From Flaccisagitta enflata (taxonomy: Eukaryota > Chaetognatha > Sagittoidea > Aphragmophora): DNA of 64,000 nt. Numbering within the stretch: the first letter of the stretch is position 1; every line of letters starts with the position of its first letter. The stretch lies in the NCBI GenBank assembly GCA_965153355.1, contig OZ231127.1, forward strand, positions 83,514,001 to 83,578,000, read 5' to 3'. Positions 33,890-45,170 of this stretch are shown here, piece by piece. Made by a program: the position numbers and the translations under genes. The notes beneath the pieces are model-generated. The model saw only the letters and a program-made list of their open reading frames with translations. It had not been told where the DNA came from and searched no databases.

Positions 33890-34140
33890 GTATTTTTATT
33901 TTATTTTCATATATCATTTTTCATTTTTCATTTTTCATTTTTCATTTTTCATTTTTCTTTTTTCATTTTTCATCTTTTATTTTTTATTTTTTACATTTTT
34001 TCATTTTTCATTTTTCATTTTATAAGATTTACTTTCATTTTTCATTCTTTTTCATTTTCATTTTTTTTTCCTCCTTTTAATCTCCTTTGTTTCACACATT
34101 ACTTTATTCTAATCATTTTTCATTTTTCATCTTTTAATTT
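33890..34140. repeat. TTTTTCA array
   Basis: ATTTTTCATTTTTC units with interruptions, plus strand. Confidence 0.9.
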
Positions 34141-34289
34141 TTGAATAAGATATTTTATTCATTTACAAACAGTACAACAATCCACTTAATTACCAAAAAA
34201 AAAAAAAAGAGAAATTAATAAACTTTTTTTAACAATCTTTTTCATCAAATAACTTTAAAAAACCATATCAAAATTAGGTTTACATTTTT

Positions 34290-34350
34290 AGATGCGTCCT
34301 CGCATCTCTATAAGAGGGTGTGTCCCTTGGTCTGCGTGTCTGTCTGTCTG
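34290..34350 (+). repeat. Hairpin-ended repeat (family D), left end
   Basis: Perfect hairpin AGATGCG-TCCT-CGCATCT, then CTATAAGAGGGTGTGTCCC and a TCTG run. The right end is not seen; a nonamer array follows. Confidence 0.7.
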
Positions 34351-34399
34351 TCTGTATGAAATAGGAAAATTTCAAAACGTGATTTTCAAGGTTTTCTCT

Positions 34400-34930
34400 C
34401 CATTTCTCTTCATGTATCTTCTTGTCTCTTATATTTCTTCTTGTCTCTTTCATCTCTTCTATCTCTTTTGTCTCTTTTGTCTCCTGTATGTCTCTTATGT
34501 CTCCCATATGTCTCTTATATCTTTTATTTCTCTTATGTATCTTAGGTCTCTCATGTCCCCTATGTCTCCTATGTCTCCTATGTCTCCTATGTCTCTTATG
34601 TCTCTTATGTCTCTTATGTCTCTTTGTCTCTTTTGTCTCTTATGTCTCTTATGTCTCTTATGTCTCCTATAAGTCTCATATGTCTCTTATGTCTCTTATA
34701 TCTCTTATATCTCTTATATCGCTTAAATCTCATATATCTCTTATATCTCATATATCTCATATATCTCTTATATCTTTTATGTCTCTTATGTCTCTTATGT
34801 CTCTTATGTCTCTTATGTCTCTTATGTCTCTTATGTCTCTTATGTATCTTATGTCTCTCCATGTCTCTAAATGTCTCTTATGTCTCCTCATGTTTCCTCA
34901 TGTCTCTTCATGTCTCTCCATGTCTCTCCA
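34400..34930 (+). repeat. ATGTCTCTT nonamer satellite
   Basis: Units such as TATGTCTCTTATGTCTCTT. Nine-base periodicity keeps the frame open (apparent MSL repeats), but there is no gene. Confidence 0.9.
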
Positions 34931-34954
34931 AGTCCCTTCGTGTCTCTTTGTGAG

Positions 34955-35160
34955 GATGAGGCTGGGGGGGTGTGGGAAGGGGAGAGGAGCGTGGGAGGGT
35001 GGGGGGCGTGAGGGGTGGGGGTGGGGAGGTGTGGGGGTGGGGGTGCAGGGAGGGCGTGGGGGGGAGGAGAGAGAAACGTAGAGAAGATAAAGCGTAAAGC
35101 AAAAAGGGGGCGTGGAAGGGAGGGTAGAGAGGCGTGGGGAGGGTGGGAGAAAGCGTAGGA
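34955..35160 (+). repeat. G-run-rich segment
   Basis: Many runs of 3-7 G separated by 1-6 bases, for example GGGGGTGGGGAGGTGTGGGG. Strong G-quadruplex potential on the plus strand. Confidence 0.7.
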
Positions 35161-35444
35161 GATCGGTTTATGTCTTTTTCTCTTTATCTCTGGATCTTTA
35201 TATTTTCACATATTATCATATCTTTTAATATCTGCTTATGTCTAATAATTTGTATGATAATATCTTACGTCTAGAAAGAGGACGCATAACTGTAAAAAAA
35301 CCATATTAAACTTAGGTTTACATTTGTTTCTAGATGGATCCATTGAAATTCCCCTCTATTCAGTTTGCGCGCTCGGTATTGTTTGATTTCGGGATTGCAC
35401 TGTGTTTATGGATACTGAGCTAGAAGCGAAAGGAGAAAAAGAAG

Positions 35445-35625
35445 GAGAAAAAGAAGAAGAAGAGGAAGAAGAAAAGAAGAAGAAGAAGAAGAAGAAGAAG
35501 AAGAAGAAGAAGAAGAAGAAGAAGAAGAAGAAGAAGAAGAAGAAGAAGAAGAAGAAGAAGAAGAAGAAGAAGGAGAAGAAGAAGAGGAAGAAGGCGAAGG
35601 AGAAGAAGAAGATGAAGAAGAAGAC
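35445..35625. repeat. GAA trinucleotide array
   Basis: About 45 near-perfect GAA units flanked by interrupted ones. The poly-K, poly-S and poly-F frames are artefacts. Confidence 0.95.
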
Positions 35626-35688
35626 AAAAAAAGAAAATGATGATAATGTCAACATTGTCAAATCTGATGGAAATTGAAATGGAAATTT

Positions 35689-35850
35689 AACAAGGCCGGA
35701 TATACGGCAATCCAGTCGCGGATGGCTGGGCAGGAGCAGTATTGCAAAAACTGCCCTGAATTCAAAAATGTGACGGATGGACCGACATACCGACCTACCG
35801 ACCGACCTACCGACCGACACGGCAAGGTGTAGAGTCGCATGTCCGCGACC
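35689..35850 (-). mobile_element. Hairpin-ended dispersed repeat (family B), full length
   Basis: AACAAGGCCGGATATACGGC, CAGTCGCGGATGGCTGGGCA, TGACGGATGGACCGACATAC, CCTACCGACCGACACGGCAA, AGAGTCGCATGTCCGCGACC. Minus orientation. Confidence 0.8.
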
Positions 35851-35934
35851 AAAAATGGGTGAAAAATCATGCAAGGGCCACCAGCCACTATCTTTCCCAA
35901 CATACGAATAAGGATCAAGGGATTAGATTATAGG

Positions 35935-36041
<107 letters not shown>

Positions 36042-36331
36042 GGCATTTTTTGATCAGAAGCTCAGAAGCGATCACATCGTAGAAAGCAGCAATCAGACCC
36101 CTGAGACCCATTTGGACGACCTTCAATTTGAAGAACGATTCCTTTGTTGAGTGGATAAAGATAACAGTTGAACGACAGTTGAACTATTTTTCCATAGATG
36201 AACAGTTGAGATAAGAGCTTATTTGTTATAAATGCAGTGGACTAGGCACCATAATCAGCAAGGCCATTAACACTCCCCCTCAATCCTGGACAAATGGGCG
36301 GGGGCATTATTGCCAAATGGGTTTGTAATTC

Positions 36332-36518
36332 AACAAGGCTGGATACACGGTAGTAAAAACGCGGATGGTTGGGCTGGAGCAGTAATGCAAAAACCGCTCG
36401 GAATTCAAAAATATGACAGACCGACCAACCAACCAACAGATGGACCGACAGATGGACCGACTAAAAATGTGACGTGACCGACCGACACACCATGTTCCAG
36501 AGATGTGTGTCCGCGCCT
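36332..36518 (-). mobile_element. Hairpin-ended dispersed repeat (family B)
   Basis: ACAAGGCTGGATACACGGTA, GGGCTGGAGCAGTAATGCAA, ACCGACCAACCAACCAACAG, with a second TGTGACGTGACCGACCGACA block before the end. The terminal hairpin is degraded. Confidence 0.7.
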
Positions 36519-36519
36519 A

Positions 36520-37290
36520 AACAAAACAATGCTTATCTGGCCCTGGCTGTTTTTGAACAATTTGAAATTTGAGCTTTTGATGAACGGTTTTGTTCATTGA
36601 GTGGATTTGAATCACAATTGGGAACAAACCTTTTATGATCATGAATGAACATTGATTAGTCATGTTCAGCAGTTCTTTACTACTTGTGGGTGGTTAGTAG
36701 TTTGCTTTAGGGTTAGATTGAAAGGGAAAAATTTTCAGATTCTGTTTTATGGAAAACTAGGAGCAGTGCGTATTATGTGTGGCAGAGTACCAAAAAGGGC
36801 CAGAAGTGGCTCACCAGCGGGGAATTCCGTTGAGCAAACCCCTTACGCCAACTATCAATTAATCAAGAACTCCCTATTAAGTAAAGGAATTAAAGTTTAT
36901 ATTAGATACCTTGATTATTTTCAAATATACAAATTGTCTATTCAGAAAAAAAAGAGTATTTTAGCTATTTTACATAATAGATATGATAATAGAATCACAT
37001 CTGAAGTACATATGTAGGCAACCTAACTAAATCACAGGAAAAGGCCAATATAGAGACTGAGGTAGATACCATATATCTATTAGAGGCATATTGACCTTAA
37101 AACCTCTGCTATTCAGAGACACAAAAAACAAAATAAAAAGCCTTAAAACAACATAACAAACGGACAAATCAAACCAGACGAAAGCGAACAACAGACCGGC
37201 CGAAAAGTAAGCGTGCTTACAGAATAAAATTATCAAGACTAGTCCCAGTCAATTAGAGCAATAATAGAGATAAGTGAGGGCAGATATAAA
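36520..37290. other. No confident gene
   Basis: A 121-codon frame (36652-37017) is non-repetitive, but has no recognised domain or splice sites. I leave it uncalled. Confidence 0.4.
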
Positions 37291-37299
37291 GGAGTTATT

Positions 37300-38345
37300 T
37301 TAGGCTGAATTAGGTTAAGTGGTGGATTTTAGTTTAAGGAAGGACTGATTTTAGGCCTGAAATAGTTGATTTTAGGCCTGTGAGGCTGATCAAGAGCATA
37401 ATGCATTAATTTAGAGCAAGAAAACTAATTTTTAGCCTGATTTAGAACCACAATCGACCTAGGAATAGCTGATTTGGGGTCTGAAGGATGGACGGTGGGA
37501 TGATCAGTGCCCCTGTATCCTATAGGACATTGGCCATTTGGGGCAGCTGACTTATAAAAGGACGGAAAATAATGGAAGGATAAGGAAAAAATGAAAGAAC
37601 AAATAGCTTGAATAAACAAATGAACAGCAGGTCATGAGGCATTATGTGGTCAGCGTGCCACGTTGCCCTGCTTTAGTGGTGTGGGTGGGAGTGAGGGAAG
37701 CAGGGCAGCGACGAAGGGAACAAAGTCCAGTAGGCTCCACAGAGACTTTTATTGTCCTACCTGAAGAAGTGGATGAGATGCTGTATGAAGGAAGCTGACT
37801 GAAGGCATTCCAGAGCCTAAACTGAGGTCTAAGAAGGCTGATGGAAGGCCTGAAGTGCCAAGTGGAATGAAGAAGGCTGGTTTGAGCCATGGGAGAGCTG
37901 GATTAAGGCTTGAAAGGCCAGAGGACTGATTTGAAGCCTGGGAGCAATAAGTTGAGGTTTAGATGGCTGATTTGAGGCCTGGGAGGCTGGAATGTGAGGC
38001 ATGAGAGGCCAGGTTTTGAGGCCTGAGATCTATATTTGAGCTGAAATTTGGATTTGAGCCTGAGAGGCAGATTTGAGGCCTGAGAGGCCAGATTTGAGGC
38101 CTGGGAGGCTGGATTTGAGACCTGAGAGGCTGGATTTGAGGCCTGAGAGGCCAGATTTGAGGCCTAAGGGGTATGATGAAGGGGGGGGACTAACGAATGG
38201 ACACACGGACGAAAAAAAGTCCCCCTGTGTTCTACAGGACTTCGTCCCCTTCGGGGCCGCTGCCCAAACAACAGGTCGCCCAAGGGCAATACGTGGTCAG
38301 CAATACCTGTTGCCTGTAGAACAAAGGGGACTTTTGTTTGTTTGT
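37300..38345 (+). repeat. Family E copy with GAGGCCTGAGAGGCTGGATTT array
   Basis: Left part GGTCATGAGGCATTATGTGG and GGAAGCAGGGCAGCGACGAA, a 21-base array at about 37960-38165, then the inverted end GTTCTACAGGACTTCGTCCC and GGGGCCGCTGCCC. Confidence 0.7.
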
Positions 38346-38454
38346 CAAAATATATGTCTGCCCCCAACCCTCTCCAGGCCAAATCTGCCCTCTGGCCCTA
38401 AATGTGCCTTCTCAGGCCTGAAGTCTCTGCCCTTTTGAGTAGCTGACCCCAGAA

Positions 38455-39190
38455 AAATTCGATGACCTAACTCTTTCCTGCTGTGTAGGATTTTCTCCTT
38501 CTTCTTCTCCTCCTCCTTCTTCTCATCCGCACCCCCCTCCCCCTAGCCACGTGGCCCATATCTCAGCCTCGAGCCCCATATCCCACATGGGCCCAATCCT
38601 AGTCTAGAAACTCAAATCCCAACCTCCAGGCCTAAATCCCCACCCCAAGGCCCAAATTCCAGCCTCAAGGGATTTGGGCCTCAAGACTGGGATTTGGGCC
38701 TAGAGGCTGGGATATGGGCCTTGAGGCTGAGATATGGGCCTCGAGGTGAGGAGGGTGCGGAGGGAGGAAGGAGGAGGAAGAAGGAAGGAGGAAATCCCAT
38801 ATGTGTGAAGGCATGAGTCATGACCCGCTCAGGGCCATGCTGCTACCTCAGCCAGCCACAGCCTACTTGGCAGGGCACGGGTGTGACGTCACGCTTTGCG
38901 ACTGTAGGACTTGAATCCAGGGACAGGAGATTCAGGGCTGAGAAGGCAGATTCAAGGCCTGGGAGGACAGGGTTTCAGCCACTGAGAGAGTAAATTTCAG
39001 GCCTGAGAAGGCGGTCCAAGGCCTGAGGCAGATTTCCAGGCCTGAAGGCAGATTTTCAGGCCTGAGAGGGCAGATTCCAGGCATAGAGGCCTAGGGATGA
39101 AACGGAAAAATGGACAAACAAACAAACGAACAAAAGTCCCCTCTGTTCTACAGGACTTCGTCTCCTTCGGGGCCACTGCCCAAAAAGAAC
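38455..39190. repeat. Family F fold-back followed by family E right end
   Basis: Mirror-image TTCTCCTTCTTCTTC and GAAGAAGGAAGGAGG segments surround GGCCCAAATCC and GGGATTTGGGCC units (centre near 38665). From 38905, GGCCTGAGAAGGCAGATT units end in CTACAGGACTTCGTCTCC. Confidence 0.7.
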
Positions 39191-39230
39191 AATACTAAGC
39201 TAAAATGAAGCAAGGAAACAAGAAAAGAGA

Positions 39231-39436
39231 GAACAAGGCCGGATACACGGCCACCAGTTGCAGACAGGTAGGCTGGGGCGGAAATGCATAACTAAAAATG
39301 TTCTAAAACACTTATTTTCTCAATTTTCAACTCGTGCTGACAGTCGAACAGACGGACTGACCAACGGTCAGACGGACCAATAGATGGACGGATGGACGAA
39401 TGGACAAAGCTTCTTATAGAGTTGCGTGTCCAAAAC
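39231..39436 (-). mobile_element. Hairpin-ended dispersed repeat (family A)
   Basis: GAACAAGGCCGGATACACGG, GGCTGGGGCGGAAATGC, GACGGACTGACCAACGGTCA, CTTATAGAGTTGCGTGTCC. The last hairpin strand is mutated (AAAACG). Confidence 0.75.
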
Positions 39437-39584
39437 GAAAAAGAATAGAAAGAAAAAAAGAATGATTTGAAGAAAATGAACCAAAAGTAGGCCGGATACA
39501 CAGCTGCCTAGTTAAATGCGGTGGGCAGGCAGTGTGGAAAAAGTCACCAGGTAAAATGTGGCAGGTCGTATGTCAAAAGCAAAA

Positions 39585-39677
39585 ACGCTGAAAAGGTAAA
39601 AAGGGGACCAACCGACCGACGACCGACCGACCAACGGACCGAGATAGCGGGATGTAGAGTCGCGTAGCACGCAACTA
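39585..39677 (-). repeat. Hairpin-ended repeat (family C), part
   Basis: ACCAACCGACCGACGACCGA, GCGGGATGTAGAGTCGCGTA, GCACGCAACTAAAAATG. Confidence 0.65.
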
Positions 39678-39865
39678 AAAATGACTGAATGAAATTAAGA
39701 AGGAGATAGTAAATGTTAAAAAGAGAGAAAGACAGAATAAAAAAAGAAAAAAAGAAAGAAAAAAAAAGAAAGAAGGAAAGAAAGAAAGAAAAAAAGAAAG
39801 AGACGATGAAGATGGCATTATCGACGATGTTAATGAAAACGATGATGCTAACAAGGACTAAATTG

Positions 39866-39912
<47 letters not shown>

Positions 39913-39920
39913 TGAATGAA
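39866..39920. repeat. GA array then GAAT run
   Basis: About 20 GA units followed by a short GAATGAATGAATG run. Confidence 0.9.
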
Positions 39921-40228
39921 TGGTTTAATACATCCGCGAGACAGTTTTCATGTCTAAGGGAGTCGGTACATTTCAGAGATTTGATTCTTCCTCGATTCCT
40001 TGGCTTGTACTAGTAGTTAGATAGATACATGCATACGGACAGAAGGTGACAGACATACTGACAGAGCTTTTTCAATATAAGAATTTCGGAGAGGCTTTTA
40101 GTGCTGAGTGGAATGTCTTCCTCGTATCGCATTTGTTGGTCTTCATTTTGGAATTCAGCCCGTCTTTGCTTGCAACCGTCGTAGTGCAACGTTGGTGAAG
40201 ATAGCGCCCGCGCCGGGGCATTCATCCA

Positions 40229-40735
<507 letters not shown>

Positions 40736-40760
40736 TTTCCATCTTCGTTTCTTTTCTTTT

Positions 40761-40872
40761 AGGTGCGAAAAAGCACCTCTCTAACTAACTGTCTCCGTTG
40801 GTCTGTTGGTCTGTTGGTGAGGTAATGCATTAGTTCGGCGATCTGCACGTCGCAACATATTGGCCTACTTGT
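40761..40872 (+). mobile_element. Hairpin-ended dispersed repeat (family D)
   Basis: AGGTGCGAAAAAGCACCTCT hairpin, GTTGGTCTGTTGGTCTGTTG, GGTAATGCATTAGTTCGGCG, CATATTGGCCTACTTG. It directly follows the TTTC array. Confidence 0.75.
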
Positions 40873-41250
40873 TCTTATGGAAATTGCCTATCTTTTCAGC
40901 CTAGATCAAGCGTGAATGACAATCGATTATGCTTGGAATGAATGTTGAGCATTCCCCCAGTGAAAAGAGGAATAAATCAAAGGGTTTGGAGATGGGAAAA
41001 AAACAAAATCTAAGAGAAAAATTTTTAATTTAACACTTTTTGTAGTTCCAAATGGTAGTCTCTGAGTACTACAACACAATTTAACACTATTTAGACACAC
41101 AATGCATTACTGTTTTGTTGCTTTGTAGGAAGAAAATCATAGATTTTTTAATGCGACGAAACGGCGTCATGAGAAAACGTCCAAAAGGCAGGAGGGAAAA
41201 AAATCAAAAGCCGCTCAACTATATACCTGTGTCCCAGTTTTGCTTGGAAG

Positions 41251-41294
41251 AATGAATGAATGAATGAATGAATGAATGAATGAATGAATGAATA
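41251..41294. repeat. AATG array
   Basis: Eleven AATG units. Confidence 0.95.
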
Positions 41295-41889
41295 GATGAA
41301 AGGAAACCTCAATTTAGAGATGAGTTGTTTACTTGACCAACCGACCAACTAACCGACATTTGGGAATGAGTTGTTTACTTGACCAACCGACCAACCAAAC
41401 ATATTCGACCACCATCTAAGAAAGGACTAGCTGTACCATAGAAAGCAATGACGTAGCAGTTTAAGAAACAATCCTGCTCTAAAAACTTGATGAAGAATCG
41501 AGCGATATAACCGTTCATCAGGCTATAAACGAAAATACTAACAAGGCGAGAAACGATCGTAGATCATTGTAATACCGGATATAAAAAGAATAGAATCAGG
41601 GTCTTTTCTTAGTTTTTCTAGCTTAAAAGTATATCATTTCTAACAATCATAATATCTCTGACCTGAGAAAACGAGCCTTTTAGCCAACCCCGAGCAACCC
41701 CAAGCAACCCCAAGCAACCCCAAGCAACCCCACTTTGTCAGTTGGTTGGTTGGTAAGTCGGTCAGTCGGTTGTTTGCATATTTTCAACGGAGATGACTGA
41801 TATAGAATTTTTAAACGCAGTTTCTCACTTCTACTCGCCATGGGTAGGTCCCAGTTCACCTGGTAATCTGTAATAGAAAAATGTGAGAT

Positions 41890-42180
41890 TAATACCCGAG
41901 CAATATCCGAGCATATCCGAGCATACCCAAGGAATACCCTTGCAATACCCGAGCAATAACCGAGCAAAACCCAAGCAATACCTGAGCAATACCCGAGCAT
42001 ACCCAAGCGATACCCAAGCATACTCAAGCAATACCAAAGCAATACCCTAGCAATACCCGAGCAATACCAAAGCAATACCCTAGCAATACCAAAGCAATAC
42101 CAAAGCAATACCCTAGCAATACCAATGTAAGCAATAAAAAACAATACAAAGCAATACAACAATACAGAGCAATGCCCAAG
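41890..42180 (+). repeat. GAGCAATACC decamer minisatellite
   Basis: About 28 degenerate units alternating GAGCAATACCC and AAGCAATACC. The minus-strand G-Y-C-S-G-I-A frames are artefacts. Confidence 0.9.
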
Positions 42181-42336
42181 CCTTCCAGCATGCCGAATAT
42201 ACCGGGTTTTAATCTCACCTCAGATTACGTGGTGCAGTTTGGGTATGGATGGTTCTTTGTAAATGACTGTGTTGTATAAAGCCTCCAGTGAGTCGTCAAA
42301 TGCATCTGCAAAGGATGGGGACCCTTGAAGAAATTC

Positions 42337-42553
42337 TAGCTGCGTGCACGGGACTCTACAACCCGCTTTGTCTGTCGGTTGGTTGGTCGGTCGGTCAGTT
42401 GGTTGGTAGGTTGATTAGTTAGTCAGTCACACTTTACTTTTCTTTGCCAGTTTATTTCTTGGACCTCACTGCTCCTGCCCACATTGTCCAGTGACCTAAA
42501 TACAGCCCCTGCCCACCCGAACGCGACTTCAGTAGCCGTTTATCCGGCCTGGT
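42337..42553 (+). mobile_element. Hairpin-ended dispersed repeat (family C), full length
   Basis: AGCTGCGTGCACGGGACTCT, ACAACCCGCTTTGTCTGTCG, GGTTGGTTGGTCGGTCGG, TAAATACAGCCCCTGCCC, GCCGTTTATCCGGCCTGG. It abuts the left end of the Ty3/gypsy remnant. Confidence 0.8.
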
Positions 42554-42556
42554 TAA

Positions 42557-42814
42557 ATGGAAGTCGACAAAGCGCCCTTTGTTTGGCAACATTCACAAAA
42601 CTTGACTTTATCATCACAGGGTACAAATGCTTTGATGGTAATCCTTAATGGATGGATGTTGGATGTGAACCGCTTTCTTTGGGATGTCCCACTTGATGTC
42701 CCCAATCTCCTACTTGCCATCACAACAGATGCTTCAGATGTTGCGATGGGAGCTATCATTGAGCAGAGAGGCCCTCATGGATGGGAACCGTTGGCCTTTT
42801 GGTCCAAAAAGCTA
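42557..42814 (+). pseudogene. Ty3/gypsy RNase H, N-terminal part
   Basis: Encodes LLLAITTDASDVAMGAIIEQ followed by GWEPLAFWSKKL. The aspartate in TTDASD corresponds to the first RNase H catalytic acid, and PLAFWSKKL is the conserved block after it. The frame is cut at TA 42813-42814 by an inserted element. Upstream RT motifs are absent. Confidence 0.85.
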
Positions 42815-43431
42815 CTATCTTGCTAAAAAGTATATCGACAAGATACAATACACTTCAATTTTTCATCAAGTAATGCATTTAACATTTATAAAATACAACT
42901 TTTACTTTGTGTGACCTTCCTTGACATTAACTTTAGCTTTCATGCGGCTTTGTATGGTTTTGTAAAGCAATTACAGGTAGGATGGTGTGGTGTTCTCCCC
43001 ACATCTTGAAAGCGATTTTTTTAGTGCAGCCTTCAACGTGGCGCGTTCTTAATTCTACAGCTTCTTAATTTGAATTCACAATTCAGTCAGTTTGAGGTCT
43101 GTGCTGTTTCCAAACCAACCTGGAAACTAGTTCACGCCATGGTGAATGTTTCATTTTCACGGCGTAGTTTGCCATAGCAATACTCCTCCATAACTGGTGT
43201 CCTAAATAACTTCCGAAATTCTAAAATCCATTTTTTCGCCATTTTCCACTTGAAGTAGCAACTATGTTTTCCTTGTTATTTGTAAACAAATAGACTTAGA
43301 ATAATGCCGTTTGCGCCAATAGATCGGAAATTCGATGAAGTTTCCAGACATCACCGATTTTCTTATGTTTGCATTATTTTTTTGGTAGTTATTTCCCATA
43401 ATGCTTGTCGATATACATATTAGCAAGATAG
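42815..43431. mobile_element. 617-base non-autonomous element with TA target duplication
   Basis: Terminal inverted repeats of 28 bases (42815-42842 and 43404-43431) match at 26 positions; the outer ends are CTATCTTGCTAA and its complement. TA flanks both ends. The interior is non-coding. It lies inside a Ty3/gypsy RNase H frame. TA duplication and inverted ends fit the Tc1/mariner superfamily. Confidence 0.9.
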
Positions 43432-44000
43432 TATCAGACACTCAACAAGACTGGTGTCCTTACGACAGAGAGCTTAATGCTGCTCACAAGGCCATACAAC
43501 ATTTTAAACACATGGTGGAAGGCCGCCCTTTTACTCTTTATACTGACCACCAAAGCTTTGTGCCTTCAATCCACAAGAAAACTGACGCACCAACAGCAAG
43601 GCAAACAAATCAGTTGTCAGAGACAGCCAAATTTACTACTGATATACGCTATCTAGAGGGTAAAAGTAACTTTGTGGCGGATGCACTCTCAAGGCCAAAT
43701 GGGATCCTCTCCAACAAAGCAGCAGCATCTGTCTCCAACATCTCGTCAGTTGCCAATGACCGTCATGTCTTCTTGCAACATTTGGACATGTTGCAAAGTT
43801 CAGCTACAATCTCATCAGTTTGTTTCTGCCATCATTTGAAACCAATCCAAAGTCAACCAACCATCTCATCAATCTCGCAGCCTTCAAGAACTGCATCCGC
43901 CGCAGATCCTCCAGCCTCTCGTCAACGCAAAGTCACCTTCGCGTCCCCAGTCGCCTCCGACAACATTCGAGATAAGCAGAGAAAATGTTTGCTGATATAA
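43432..44000 (+). pseudogene. Ty3/gypsy RNase H, C-terminal part
   Basis: Encodes YDRELNAAHKAIQHFKHMVE (the catalytic E within DREL), FTLYTDHQSFVPS (catalytic D) and FVADALSRPNG (final D), the remaining conserved RNase H blocks. Past about residue 110 the frame becomes serine/alanine-rich and no longer resembles pol. It is the continuation of 42557-42814 across the insertion. Confidence 0.85.
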
Positions 44001-44007
44001 AAAAGAA

Positions 44008-44397
44008 TTGGCTGATTTCGATGTCTATTTCGATGAGGATCCTTCAACAAGCTTCTCAAGTGCCTCGTCGACGCCAGGAGCATCCCAGCCTCTTAAAAAT
44101 CAGCATGTCACTGCAGCAACAACTGATGCACACGATGCCACGGTAAAAAGGCCCATTTCAAAGAGTTTAGGCCAGCCAAATTCGAGTTGTCCCTCAAAAC
44201 ACTCAAAAACGCCTTCAACTGAAGCACTTGACGAGGCGCTGCAGCCAAACCACTTGGAGAAGGGTCCCAAGACTAAGCAGGCATCTACATCAACTAAAGG
44301 GCTAACAAATGCGGCCATCCGCGACCCTCTAGCCCCTCCCGTTCTCGAGCAGTGCTTCGACAAAACCGAAAATGTCACCAAAACACCCAAATCTTAA
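44008..44397 (+). CDS. Unassigned 129-codon open frame in retroelement debris
   Basis: Encodes a low-complexity S/T/A/K-rich peptide starting MADFDVYFDEDPSTSF, with no known domain. Between RNase H and integrase, Ty3/gypsy elements normally have well under 100 residues, so this 1.2-kb stretch is either an insertion or a lineage-specific spacer. It may be non-functional. Confidence 0.2.
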   Translation: MADFDVYFDEDPSTSFSSASSTPGASQPLKNQHVTAATTDAHDATVKRPISKSLGQPNSSCPSKHSKTPSTEALDEALQPNHLEKGPKTKQASTSTKGLTNAAIRDPLAPPVLEQCFDKTENVTKTPKS

Positions 44398-44589
44398 CCG
44401 CACAGTGGATCACAACAGGGAAAAATGGTGAATAAACTTATCTTGGGCTCTCAGAAGAGTTCGAAGGATTTCAAAGAAAATCAATTTGATAGATCTCGAC
44501 CTGCTGAATCTGCCTAAGCTATTTTCGAGAACGTCGCTTCAACCGTTTTGAAGATACAGAGCATAGCGCGCCGAAAACCGGATTTTTAA

Positions 44590-44895
44590 GCACAAATTCA
44601 GAAAAACCTCAATTTCTACGTGACAAAGGATGCCTGAGCACTGAAAATTCTCGATTTGACAGTTTGTGCCGGGCTGAAGCCAATGGCGAGGTCCCCAAGC
44701 ATTAGAAATTTACCGTTTCGGAGATAAATACTGATGAAGTTGCAAATAAAAAATTCCAAACTTCAAACAGAAAAACTTAGATTTCTCGATGACAAAAAAT
44801 GTCGGAGCTCTGAAAAATTGCATGTGGACAGTTTATGCCGTGCCGCAGCCAACGGTGATGTCCGTGTTCACGAGAAATCTACCGTTTCAGCGCCA
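44590..44895 (+). repeat. Two diverged tandem copies, about 170 bases each
   Basis: CAGAAAAACCTCAATTTCTA ... GACAGTTTGTGCCGGGCTGA in the first copy pairs with CAGAAAAACTTAGATTTCTC ... GACAGTTTATGCCGTGCCGC in the second. Both end near AAATTTACCGTTTC or AAATCTACCGTTTC. Confidence 0.65.
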
Positions 44896-44999
44896 GAGAC
44901 CGGCAAAGTTCCAAACCCAAAAATTTCTGAACTTCAAGCCGTAATCAAAGCAGTTGACCATTATGATATTGATATGGAAGGAATTGGCACCAACAGGCA

Positions 45000-45170
45000 A
45001 CGGTCCAGTTTGAAACGGCTTCCTAGCAGCGCCAGAGTTGGTTACAGTTCAGGAGAAATCCCACTCCGTGATTCATACATCTACGTCGATGTCTCAAATG
45101 GTCACGCTAGACCGTTTGTTCCGCTCAATTTTTGAAAGAAGATATTTGACGTCATTGAAAATTTAAGCGA
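45000..45170 (+). pseudogene. Ty3/gypsy pre-integrase / integrase N-terminal fragment
   Basis: Encodes YIYVDVSNGHARPFVPLNF, then a TGA stop (45133-45135) where the family usually has a basic residue, then KKIFDVIENLS in the same frame. This matches the stretch just before the HHCC zinc-binding domain of Ty3/gypsy integrase, but the histidine and proline-glycine that should follow are lost. Nonsense mutation plus loss of the rest mark it as dead. Confidence 0.65.

Larger units (their letters stand above)
42557..45170 (+). mobile_element. Ty3/gypsy pol remnant (RNase H to integrase N-terminus)
   Basis: Order of identifiable parts: the RT-to-RNase H junction (42557-42814), an inserted miniature element (42815-43431), the rest of RNase H (43432-43725), uncertain sequence with two open frames (43726-44990), and a segment resembling the stretch before and into the integrase HHCC domain (about 45000-45170). 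The element is truncated on the left by a family C repeat and lost on the right to A/T-rich repeats. No LTR was found. Confidence 0.8.

Noticed and set aside
36652-37017. 121-codon open frame
   Set aside because: Non-repetitive, but no domain, splice sites or neighbouring exons could be supported.
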